From: Caldicellulosiruptor naganoensis
Lineage (GTDB): Bacteria; Bacillota; Thermoanaerobacteria; Caldicellulosiruptorales; Caldicellulosiruptoraceae
Direction: 5' to 3'
Length of the DNA: 64,000 nt
Assembly (NCBI RefSeq): GCF_026914285.1
Contig: NZ_CP113864.1
Location: 781,501 to 845,500 of the forward strand
The notes under the pieces are model-generated. The model made no database searches. It was not told where the DNA came from and saw only the letters and a program-made list of their open reading frames with translations. The translations under genes were made by a program, and so were the position numbers. Below are positions 38,352 through 45,960 of the stretch, in pieces; the stretch's first letter is position 1, and each line of letters opens with the position of its first letter.

Positions 38352-39179
38352 TTGAAAAAGAGAGTTTTTGCTATACTTCTATTTGCTTTTTTCTTATTTT
38401 CTACAGCTTCAGCTTTTGCAGCTGATGTGTGGTGTAAGGTGGAGTACTATTACAATGGAACAAATTATACTAAGGTTATCCTTTACTCTAAAAGTAACAA
38501 AACTTATTATGTAAAAGGATTTACGAGGGATTCAGATAGTCAGGTAAGCATATTTTTTTCAGATAAAAAAACTTTTAGTTCTGAAACAAATACAGTACTC
38601 ATACCACAAAGCATGTTTCTTATGCCCATAAGAGTAATATTAGTAAACTCAGATGGTTCTCCTTTGTTTAATGATGTTAAAGATTCCCCCTATAAAGATT
38701 CCATTTTATACCTTGCAAGTATTGGGAAAATTGATGGTTACAAGGATGGAACATTCAAACCTAAAAAGAGTGTCACACGTCAAGAGTTTGCAAAACTTAT
38801 TGTCAATGTATTTGATATAAAAGTAGAAAAGAATATTACCAAGTACTCTTTTGCAGATATAAAAAACTGCTGGGCGAAAAATGAAATTGAGACATTGGCT
38901 AAGATGGGAGTAATTGCTGGCATTAAAGGAAAAAATGGAGTTTTGTATTTTAAACCCCAAGATGGAGTTACCTATGAGCAGGCAATTACTGTTATTAGTA
39001 GATATTTGAAGTTAAAAGCTATTTCAAAAAAAGATTACAAGTCTTGGGCAAACGAATATATAAATGCCTTTGTTGATAATAACCTTTTGAGTGAAAAGGA
39101 GGTAAAGTCGTTAAAATTAAATGCGTTTGCAACACGTGAGTGGATTGCGTATATTTTGAGCAAAGCTGTATTAAGATGA
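38352..39179 (+). CDS. SLH-domain secreted protein
   Basis: 275 residues, with signal peptide (ending near AFAAD), a short N-terminal region of unknown fold, and SLH repeats. The first two repeats are good (IDGYKDGTFKPKKSVTRQEF near residue 125 and FADIKNCWAKNEIETLAKMG near 163); the third (about 226-275) is degenerate. SLH repeats bind pyruvylated secondary wall polymer. TTG start, with GAGGAGG eleven bases upstream. It may assemble with the two FnIII proteins encoded just before it. Confidence 0.85.
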   Translation: MKKRVFAILLFAFFLFSTASAFAADVWCKVEYYYNGTNYTKVILYSKSNKTYYVKGFTRDSDSQVSIFFSDKKTFSSETNTVLIPQSMFLMPIRVILVNSDGSPLFNDVKDSPYKDSILYLASIGKIDGYKDGTFKPKKSVTRQEFAKLIVNVFDIKVEKNITKYSFADIKNCWAKNEIETLAKMGVIAGIKGKNGVLYFKPQDGVTYEQAITVISRYLKLKAISKKDYKSWANEYINAFVDNNLLSEKEVKSLKLNAFATREWIAYILSKAVLR

Positions 39180-39205
39180 ACACAATATGAAATTTAAACA
39201 GAGTA

Positions 39206-39233
39206 TTGATAAAAATAAAAATGGATGTATAAT
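39206..39233 (+). promoter_or_regulatory. Promoter of the polar amino-acid ABC operon
   Basis: TTGATA, 16 bases, TATAAT, about 45 bases before the start codon of the binding protein. Confidence 0.6.
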
Positions 39234-39277
39234 TAAAACGTATGTTTTTAAATTCACTCAATGAAAGGAGTATGAAA

Positions 39278-40081
39278 ATGAAGCATAAAAGACTAATTGG
39301 TATGGTGCTTGTTTTAGTATTCATAGCTACATTTTTGAGTGGTTGCGGTTCAAAAGACCAGAACCTTTCTACATTACAAAAGATAAAAAAGAATAAAGAG
39401 TTTGTGGTTGGTATGGACAATACATTCCCACCAATGGAGTTCACAGATGACAACAACAACACAGTTGGCTTTGATGTTGACCTTGCAAATGAGATTGCAA
39501 AAAGACTTGGAGCAAAGCTCAAAATTGTTGCAGTTGACTGGAGTGGAATTCAAAGTGCTTTGAAGTCCAAAAAGTTTGATGCCATAATTTCATGTTTTAG
39601 CATCACAGAAGAGAGAAAGAAAGCATTTAATTTGGCTGGTCCATACCTATACATCCGTCAGGTTATTGCTGTTAAAAAAGGTGATAATTCTATTAAGACT
39701 TTTGAAGACTTAAAAGGTATAAAGATAGGTGTTCAGGCCAACACGACAGGTGATAATGCTGTTCAAAAGATGAAGTTTATAAACTATGACAGAGATGTGA
39801 CAAGATACGAAAGGATAACCGATGCTTTTAATGATTTGGACATTGGTAGAATAAAGGCTGTTGTGATTGATAGTGTTGTTGCATATTACTACAAAAAACA
39901 AAATCCTGAAAAGTTTGATATAGCACCTGCTCAACTTGAAAAAGAGCCAATTGGGATTGCACTCAGAAAAGAAGATAAAGACCTTTATGAAGAGATTCAG
40001 AAGATTTTGAACCAGCTCAAAGAAGATGGAACAATCGCAAAGATATCGAAGAAATGGTTTGGCGAAGATATTACCAAGTAA
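39278..40081 (+). CDS. Polar amino-acid ABC transporter binding lipoprotein
   Basis: Captures a polar amino acid, probably glutamine or a cystine/arginine-like ligand. Signal with lipobox LSGC, then VGMDNTFPPMEF and VGFDVDLANEIAKRLG, typical of family 3 solute-binding proteins. ATG 39278 is preferred over ATG 39272 because AAAGGAG ends at 39270, leaving a workable spacing only for the former. About 268 residues, intact. Followed by its permease and ATPase. Confidence 0.9.
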   Translation: MKHKRLIGMVLVLVFIATFLSGCGSKDQNLSTLQKIKKNKEFVVGMDNTFPPMEFTDDNNNTVGFDVDLANEIAKRLGAKLKIVAVDWSGIQSALKSKKFDAIISCFSITEERKKAFNLAGPYLYIRQVIAVKKGDNSIKTFEDLKGIKIGVQANTTGDNAVQKMKFINYDRDVTRYERITDAFNDLDIGRIKAVVIDSVVAYYYKKQNPEKFDIAPAQLEKEPIGIALRKEDKDLYEEIQKILNQLKEDGTIAKISKKWFGEDITK

Positions 40082-40097
40082 ATAGAGGTGGCATAAG

Positions 40098-40760
40098 TTG
40101 GCTGAAAATGTCATAATAAAATACTTTCCTGTACTTTTAAAAGCAAGTGTTGTTACAATTGAGCTTACTGCAATTGCAGTAACCATTGGTCTTATTTTTG
40201 GCTTGATTGCAGCTTTGTTTAGGATTTCAAAGCTAAAAGTTTTGAACTTGATAGGCAGCTTTTATGTTTGGCTTTTTAGAGGAACGCCACTACTTTTGCA
40301 GATATTCTTTATTTACTATGGTCTTCCCAAAATTATTCCCGCACTTACACTACCAGCGTTTTTAGCAGGAGCAATTGCTCTTATTATTAACTCTGGAGCA
40401 TACACAGCAGAGATAATAAGAGCTGCCATCTTGTCTATTGACAGAGGTCAGTATGAGGCAGCAAAAGCACTGGGGATGACATACCTTCAAACAATGAGGT
40501 TTGTGATTATTCCACAGACATACAAAAGACTTATACCACCTATTGGCAATGAATTTATTGCGCTATTGAAAGACTCATCCCTTGTGTCAACAATAGGAAT
40601 GGTTGAACTAATGCGTGCAGCACAGCTAAAAGCATCTCAAACAGGAAGGGATGCAGAGATTTATATTGCTGCGCTTATTATCTATTTAGCGCTTACCACA
40701 GTTTTTTCGACAATATTTAATTGGCTCGAAAAGAGGCTGGGGAAATATGAAGGACAGTGA
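40098..40760 (+). CDS. Polar amino-acid ABC transporter permease
   Basis: 220 residues with about five membrane segments of the HisM/GlnP type. The EAA loop is visible as [21 protein letters not shown] near residue 118. [19 protein letters not shown] near residue 55 is also diagnostic. TTG start with AGAGGTGG upstream. It overlaps the ATPase gene. Confidence 0.9.
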   Translation: MAENVIIKYFPVLLKASVVTIELTAIAVTIGLIFGLIAALFRISKLKVLNLIGSFYVWLFRGTPLLLQIFFIYYGLPKIIPALTLPAFLAGAIALIINSGAYTAEIIRAAILSIDRGQYEAAKALGMTYLQTMRFVIIPQTYKRLIPPIGNEFIALLKDSSLVSTIGMVELMRAAQLKASQTGRDAEIYIAALIIYLALTTVFSTIFNWLEKRLGKYEGQ

Positions 40761-41529
40761 GATGACAAAAAAGAAGATGATAATAGCAAAGGACATTGTC
40801 AAATACTTTGGACACAACCTCATATTGGACAAGGTATCATTGGAAGTTGACAGAGGAGAGGTTGTAGTAATTATAGGACCTTCTGGTTCAGGCAAGAGCA
40901 CTTTTTTGAGGTGTCTTAATCACTTAGAGAGGATTAACTCAGGGTACATCGAGATTGATGGGTTTGTGATTGAAGACAAAAGGCTTCATGAAAAACACAA
41001 AAAGCACAGCCCAAAGGAGATAGCAAAGTTTTGTTCACAGATAGGGATGGTGTTTCAGAGATTTAACCTTTTCCCTCACATGACAGCACTTGAGAATGTC
41101 ATAATTGGTCCGATTGTTGTCAATAAAATGAAAAAAGAAGAAGCAATAGAAATTGGGCTTGAGCTTCTTGAGAAGGTGGGACTAAAAGACAAGGCAAACT
41201 CATACCCTGCCCAGCTTTCTGGTGGGCAGCAACAAAGGGTTGCAATTGCAAGAGCTCTTGCTATGAAGCCAAAAGTGATGCTGTTTGATGAGCCGACATC
41301 AGCGCTTGACCCAGAACTTGTCGGAGAGGTTTTAAATGTCATGAAAGAGCTTGCCAATGAAGGAATGACAATGCTTGTTGTAACTCACGAGATGGGGTTT
41401 GCTAAAGAGGTTGCTGACAGAGTTGTGTTCATGGACAAAGGGAAGATAATCGAAGAAGGGCTACCAGATGAGATTTTTACAAACCCGAAAGAAGAGAGAA
41501 CAAGACAGTTTTTGCAAAAGATATTGTGA
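40747..41529 (+). CDS. glnQ: Polar amino-acid ABC transporter ATPase
   Basis: ATPase of the importer, 260 residues. Walker [10 protein letters not shown] is near residue 39, the Q loop [15 protein letters not shown] near 100, the signature [15 protein letters not shown] near 158 and Walker [15 protein letters not shown] near 178. It starts within the permease gene. The gene symbol follows the family; the true amino acid is not known. Confidence 0.9.
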   Translation: MKDSEMTKKKMIIAKDIVKYFGHNLILDKVSLEVDRGEVVVIIGPSGSGKSTFLRCLNHLERINSGYIEIDGFVIEDKRLHEKHKKHSPKEIAKFCSQIGMVFQRFNLFPHMTALENVIIGPIVVNKMKKEEAIEIGLELLEKVGLKDKANSYPAQLSGGQQQRVAIARALAMKPKVMLFDEPTSALDPELVGEVLNVMKELANEGMTMLVVTHEMGFAKEVADRVVFMDKGKIIEEGLPDEIFTNPKEERTRQFLQKIL

Positions 41530-41564
41530 ACAGTTTAAAGAAAATAAGCTGTTTAGCTGGATTT

Positions 41565-41603
41565 TTAAAGGGCTGTCTAAAAGCAATATTGGCAGCCCTT
41601 TAA
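41565..41603. terminator. Hairpin terminator after glnQ
   Basis: TTAAAGGGCTG (41565-41575) pairs with CAGCCCTTTAA (41593-41603). The following T tract is weak (GTTTAT). Confidence 0.65.
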
Positions 41604-41618
41604 GTTTATGTATATAAT
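41589..41618 (+). promoter_or_regulatory. Promoter of the DMT transporter gene
   Basis: TTGGCA, 18 bases, TATAAT. The -35 element lies within the right arm of the preceding hairpin. Confidence 0.5.
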
Positions 41619-41644
41619 TATAAATGAAAGGAAGATAGTTTAAA

Positions 41645-42557
41645 TTGAGCACAAGAAAAAGAATTTTGGCGGATGGAATACTTCTTTTTGTCACAATGGT
41701 GTGGGGAAGTTCATTTGTGCTTATGAAGAATACAATCTCCCAGCTTCATCCTTTGACATTTTTGGCAATAAGGTTTTTATTAGCATGGCTTGTTGTCACA
41801 ACAATATTCTGGAGAAATCTTAAAAACTTAAAGCCAAAAGAGATAGTTTATGGGAGCATAATAGGGTTTTTTCTTTTCTTAGGAATGGCTCTGCAGGTTG
41901 TGGGTTTGAAGTATACATACGCTTCAAAATCAGCATTTATAACAGGTTTGACAGTTGTTTTGGTGCCTATTTTTGCAGGTATAATTGAAAAAAAGATTCC
42001 CAGAGTAAATGTCATAGTTGGTGTAATTTTTGCTTTTGTAGGGCTCTTCCTTTTAAATGGAGCTAAAATCTCACATTTTAACTTTGGAGATTTCCTTACC
42101 TTGCTTGCAGACTTTGGATTTGTCTTTCAGATTATATTCATTGACATCTTTACATCAAAAGAAAATGTGAGTACAATCAACATTGCAATATTTCGGCTCA
42201 TGAGCGCTGCTGTTTTGTATATTATATTTTCTTTGGTCTTTGGAGTAAATCCTTTTAGTATCAAGCTTACATTAAATTCAATACTTACAATCTTAATCAC
42301 AGGCATTTTTGGAACGGCTCTTTGCTTTTACAGCACAGGTTTTTGTTCAAAAATACACAACACCAACTCACACAGCTTTGATATTTTCTGCTGAGCCTGT
42401 GTTTGGTGCGATATTTTCTGCAATAATTCCTTCTACAGTCACTCACACAACTGAAATTTTGCCTTTGATTTCTTACATAGGATGTGGTTTAATCTTGATT
42501 GGTATGATCATAGCAGAGCTAAGCTTTAATAAAAATCTGGATATGGAGTTGAGCTGA
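41645..42557 (+). pseudogene. DMT/EamA-family transporter, single frameshift
   Basis: Drug/metabolite exporter with ten membrane segments in two EamA halves (LFVTMVWGSSFVLMKN at the start). Near 42325 an extra T in a TTTT run shifts the frame. The first frame ends at 42394 and the rest (TAQVFVQKYTTPTHTALIFS and the last two segments) continues in another frame to 42557. One base removed restores a protein of about 303 residues, the normal length. TTG start with AAAGGAAG upstream. This could be a recent mutation or a sequence error. Confidence 0.82.
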
Positions 42558-42561
42558 AAAA

Positions 42562-45027
42562 ATGGAGATAGTTTTCTTAGGTGGTGCTAAAGAGATTGGA
42601 GCATCTTGTGTTTTAATTAAAACTGGTGGTAAGAACATCTTGATTGACTCTGGCATAAGAATGAAAGAAGACAAGCTCCCAAACTTGCAGCTTCTTCGAG
42701 AGCTTGGTGGAGCTGATATCTGTCTTATTTCACATGCTCATCTTGACCACATAGGGAGTCTTCCGCTTATTGCAAGAGAGTATCCTCATATATTCTTCTA
42801 TACTAATCAGCCAACAAAAGATTTGGTAAAAGTACTTTTGTACGACAGCTTAAAGATTATGGACTCAAAAGAAGATGAGATTCCTATCTATGCAGAAAAG
42901 AATGTTGAAGATTTGCTTGATAGAACAATCACATACGGGTTTAATTATACATTTGAGCCTTTAGAAGGGATAAAGGTTACTTTTTTCCCTGCAGGACATA
43001 TCCTTGGTGCTTCGATGATTTTTATACAAACTCAAGAAGGAAGCATTCTATACACTGGAGATTTTTCAACTGACAAGCAGCTTACTGTCGACAAAGCATC
43101 AATTCCTAAAATAAGACCAGATGTTGTAATTTGTGAGTCAACTTATGGTGACAGGCTTCACACAAACAGAAGCTATGAGGAAGAAAGATTGTTTAACAGT
43201 ATATATGAGTTTATTTCAAAAGGTGGCAAAGTATTAATTCCTGCATTTGCAATTGGAAGGGCTCAGGAGATAATTTTGATTTTAAGAAATTACATGAAAA
43301 AGAAAAAGGTAGAGTTCAATATATTCATTGATGGAATGGTAAGAGAAGTCATAAGAGTTTATAAAAACAATCCAACCTTTTTGTCTTCAAGATATTACAA
43401 AAAAGTATTGAAAGGTGAAGAGATATTTTTATCAGAAAACATCAATGTAATTACTGACAAAAAACAGAGAGAGGAGATTATGTCCTCATCAGACCCTTGT
43501 GTTATTATTTCAAGCTCGGGAATGTTAACTGGCGGTCCTTCTGTATTCTATGCAGAGAAATTAGTAGAAAATCAAAATGCGCTGATTGCAATTACAGGGT
43601 ATCAAGACGAAGAGTCACCGGGAAGAAAGCTCCTTGAGCTGACTGAGCTTCCAGAGGGTGAGAGAAAGATTGAACTAAATGGCAAGGAATATGAAGTAAA
43701 GTGCAAGGTTGAAAAGTATGGCCTTTCTGCACATGCAGACAGGGACAGTATTTTGGGATTTTTAGCAATGCTAAAACCGAAAACTGTGGTTTTTGCTCAT
43801 GGAAGTGAGGAGGCAATTTCACAAATTTCAGATATGGCAATAAAAGAGATAGAGGCTGCTGTTTTGATTCCGCAAAATGGTGAGATAAATACAATTTCAA
43901 TTGAAAAACCAAGAAGACAGCTTTCATTTTTTAATGTCAAAAAGTTAAGTAACATTGAACCTCTGAATGAAGAAAATATCAAAAGTCTGTGGGAATATCT
44001 TCTTGAGAATAAACAAGAAGCAAACCATATTACAGCAGAGCATGCAGTTCTGATTTGGAATGGGAAACAGTTTTTAGAAAGAGATGAGGTAAATAGGGTA
44101 TTTGAACTTTTAAAATCTTCCCCATATTTTGAGCAAAATCCACGAAAACCTTATCTTTTTAGGATTTTGTCAAGAACTGAAGTTGAAGACAAGCTGAAGC
44201 CAAAGCCTATGGAACAAAACAAGATGAGAGAGCTTGCTTTTGAAATGTTTAAAGATTTTGGACTTTACAAGGTTGGAATGGATATCGAAAATGTTGTTGT
44301 GACTTTTTATTTTAACTTTCCACACATAGCAAATAGGCTTGAAGATAAAATAAAAGAGTTTGAGGAAAAGACCCTGTGGAAGGTAGAGGTAAATCCAAAT
44401 GTAAATCTAACATATGCTCAAAAATATCTACAAAAGTTATTAGAAGATGAAGGTGTTAAGCTTTTAAAGTTTTCATACAATCCTGTGATAAACGCAATTG
44501 TAGTAAAACCAAACAAAGAGTTTGATTCGATGAAGGATATGTCCTCTAAATTTTTTGATGAGACAGGCATTGAGCTTATATTTGACATTGAAAATAAAGA
44601 GGATTGTACAGCAAGACTTCAAAATAAAGACAGGATGGAGCAGAACAAGGCTTTGCTTCTGATAGACCTGTATTTTGAAAATGAAAAAGACAAGGTTTAC
44701 AAAAAGAGCATAAAAGAGGGTGGAAAATACATTGAACTATCATTTGTAACACCCTTTGTTGCCGAAAAGTACAAAGATAAGCTCAATGAACTTTCGCAAA
44801 AAACCGGCTGGGAGATAAGGATTTCACAGACAATAAACCAGGTCGAAATGGTAAATATTTTGAAAGATATTTTAACTCGGTATAACATCGATTTGGTGAA
44901 AAATCCAAGTATTTATCCTACAACAAGGGAAGTTAGAGTAAAATTGGCAGAGGAGATTGATAGTAGTATTATAAATGAAATCATGAATGAGTTCTTTGAT
45001 AGGACAGGCTTTTATTTAAAAATTTGA
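42562..45027 (+). CDS. Beta-CASP MBL-fold nuclease with duplicated C-terminal extension
   Basis: 821 residues. The N-terminal 440 or so form an RNA-processing metallo-beta-lactamase of the CPSF/Ysh1 type: SHAHLDHIG at residues 57-65, AGHILGAS, YTGDFS, the beta-CASP region and the C-terminal RMMBL motifs with YGLSAHADRD. These proteins cut or degrade RNA. The remaining 380 residues are unusual. Two stretches of about 110 residues (about 575-682 and 697-821) resemble each other: each has a KxxxFxxKTxW motif, an internal helix and a closing FFD(R/E)TG element. The extension may bind RNA; this is inference. Confidence 0.85.
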   Translation: MEIVFLGGAKEIGASCVLIKTGGKNILIDSGIRMKEDKLPNLQLLRELGGADICLISHAHLDHIGSLPLIAREYPHIFFYTNQPTKDLVKVLLYDSLKIMDSKEDEIPIYAEKNVEDLLDRTITYGFNYTFEPLEGIKVTFFPAGHILGASMIFIQTQEGSILYTGDFSTDKQLTVDKASIPKIRPDVVICESTYGDRLHTNRSYEEERLFNSIYEFISKGGKVLIPAFAIGRAQEIILILRNYMKKKKVEFNIFIDGMVREVIRVYKNNPTFLSSRYYKKVLKGEEIFLSENINVITDKKQREEIMSSSDPCVIISSSGMLTGGPSVFYAEKLVENQNALIAITGYQDEESPGRKLLELTELPEGERKIELNGKEYEVKCKVEKYGLSAHADRDSILGFLAMLKPKTVVFAHGSEEAISQISDMAIKEIEAAVLIPQNGEINTISIEKPRRQLSFFNVKKLSNIEPLNEENIKSLWEYLLENKQEANHITAEHAVLIWNGKQFLERDEVNRVFELLKSSPYFEQNPRKPYLFRILSRTEVEDKLKPKPMEQNKMRELAFEMFKDFGLYKVGMDIENVVVTFYFNFPHIANRLEDKIKEFEEKTLWKVEVNPNVNLTYAQKYLQKLLEDEGVKLLKFSYNPVINAIVVKPNKEFDSMKDMSSKFFDETGIELIFDIENKEDCTARLQNKDRMEQNKALLLIDLYFENEKDKVYKKSIKEGGKYIELSFVTPFVAEKYKDKLNELSQKTGWEIRISQTINQVEMVNILKDILTRYNIDLVKNPSIYPTTREVRVKLAEEIDSSIINEIMNEFFDRTGFYLKI

Positions 45028-45096
45028 CTAATCAGTTTAACAAAAAGAGAAAACAGATGAGTATAAAAGTAACTTGTTTGTAAGAAGGTGATTTAG

Positions 45097-45291
45097 ATGT
45101 AAACTGATAACCACAAAGCTTTACACCTATGCTGACTATCTTGGATTTCCTGAAGATACGAGAGTAGAGCTTATTGATGGTCTTATTTATGATATGAGCC
45201 TTGCACCTTCAAGGGTACATCAAGAAATTATAGCAGAGTTGATAACAGTATAATCAATCCCTATGGCCAAAATGTTTTGGTCTATATATAA
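45097..45291 (+). pseudogene. Remnant of a Uma2-family (DUF820) gene
   Basis: After an AAGAAGGTGAT site and ATG, with one extra T after the start codon, the frame reads as a Uma2 N-terminus: KLITTKLYTYADYLG, TRVELIDGLIYDMS, SRVHQEIIAELI. It then stops, and a further shift gives NPYGQNVLVYI. The catalytic C-terminal half is gone. This is a short decayed relic, and the stretch to 45361 holds nothing else recognisable. Confidence 0.6.
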
Positions 45292-45361
45292 TTACAATAA
45301 AACAATCTGTATTAAGGTGAAAAAAGTGTGTTACATGGTATTCATAGTCTCTAAGCATTAA

Positions 45362-45448
45362 TTAATTTCTACTTTCGGCTCGCTTGAAAAATAAAAATTG
45401 CTGCAATGCTTCTTGCCAATCCGGCTTAACAATGCTTTTTCTGGGCAT
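45362..45448 (-). pseudogene. N-terminal remnant of a tyrosine recombinase (integrase)
   Basis: 28 codons starting MPRKSIVKPDWQEALQQF, like the N-terminal SAM-like domain of phage-type integrases, then a stop after RAESRN. The catalytic domain is missing. The start is preceded by GAGGTGG. It lies 180 bases from tRNA-Arg in a tail-to-tRNA position typical of integrated elements. The identification rests on a short stretch, so it is moderate. Confidence 0.5.
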
Positions 45449-45453
45449 AAAAA

Positions 45454-45489
45454 ACCACCTCACGCAAAATTTAAATTGCGTTTGGTGGT
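45454..45489 (-). promoter_or_regulatory. Hairpin at the integrase-remnant start
   Basis: ACCACC...ACGCAA and TTGCGT...GGTGGT form a hairpin around AATTTAAA. On the minus strand the right arm contains the ribosome binding site GAGGTGG and is followed by TTTTTT and the ATG. It could sequester the start or act as a terminator. Confidence 0.55.
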
Positions 45490-45505
45490 CGCAGCTTGTG
45501 AATTT

Positions 45506-45537
45506 AAATCCTGCCACCTTCTTAAAATCCTGCACCC
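45506..45537. repeat. Two direct repeats before the integrase remnant
   Basis: AAATCCTGCCACC (45506-45518) and AAATCCTGCACCC (45525-45537) repeat with a 19-base period. A related inverted copy, CTGCAGGA, is at 45559-45566. They may be recombinase or regulator binding sites. Confidence 0.45.
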
Positions 45538-45630
45538 TATTTTGCTTGTAAAATTGACTGCAGGACTTGGTGCTTTTTAATCCCAATTTCCAACTTTTGC
45601 TACCACCTTCAATCCTTGATACATCCCACT

Positions 45631-45706
45631 TGGCACGCCCGGGGGGACTCGAACCCCCGACCACAGGATTCGAAGTCCTACGCTCTATCCTCTGAGCTAC
45701 GGGCGC
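45631..45706 (-). tRNA. tRNA-Arg (anticodon TCG)
   Basis: The minus strand folds as a complete cloverleaf: acceptor GCGCCCG/CGGGCGT (the first pair is G-U), D arm GCTC...GAGC, anticodon stem TAGGA/TCCTG with loop CTTCGAA giving TCG, and T arm GGGGGTTCGAGTCCCCC. CCA is encoded (45631-45633). It reads CGA and related Arg codons. Confidence 0.93.
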
Positions 45707-45817
45707 ATCTTCATATTTTCATTTAAATTATAAAATCAAATGTGCAAAATTGCAACTCTTTCTTGTACTTCTTAAAATCCCTTATATCAATCTTAAAATT
45801 CAATGCTCTAAAATATC

Positions 45818-45846
45818 TTAACAGCTATCAACCGGGTTGATATAAT
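45818..45846 (+). promoter_or_regulatory. Promoter of the GH42 gene with an operator-like palindrome in the spacer
   Basis: TTAACA (45818-45823), 17 bases, TATAAT (45841-45846). The spacer contains the palindrome ATCAACCGGGTTGAT (45827-45841), seven-base arms around one G, that overlaps the -10. A repressor binding there would block the promoter. The leader to the start codon is about 110 bases. Confidence 0.65.
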
Positions 45847-45960
45847 ATAGATAAACTCTGATGAAAAAATAAAAATTAGCAGGTTGAAAAATTTAAATGA
45901 CATTTTTAAGTGTTATTAGCTTTTGAGCTAAATAATTACTAAAAAGGAGGATAAAATTCT

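Noticed and set aside
45506-45566. CRISPR array
   Set aside because: Only two direct copies and one partial inverted copy, with a 6-base gap. This is not an array of repeats and spacers.
45362-45664. A 100-codon minus-strand reading frame
   Set aside because: It runs from inside tRNA-Arg and across a hairpin. Only the last 28 codons have a start with a ribosome binding site and resemble a known family.
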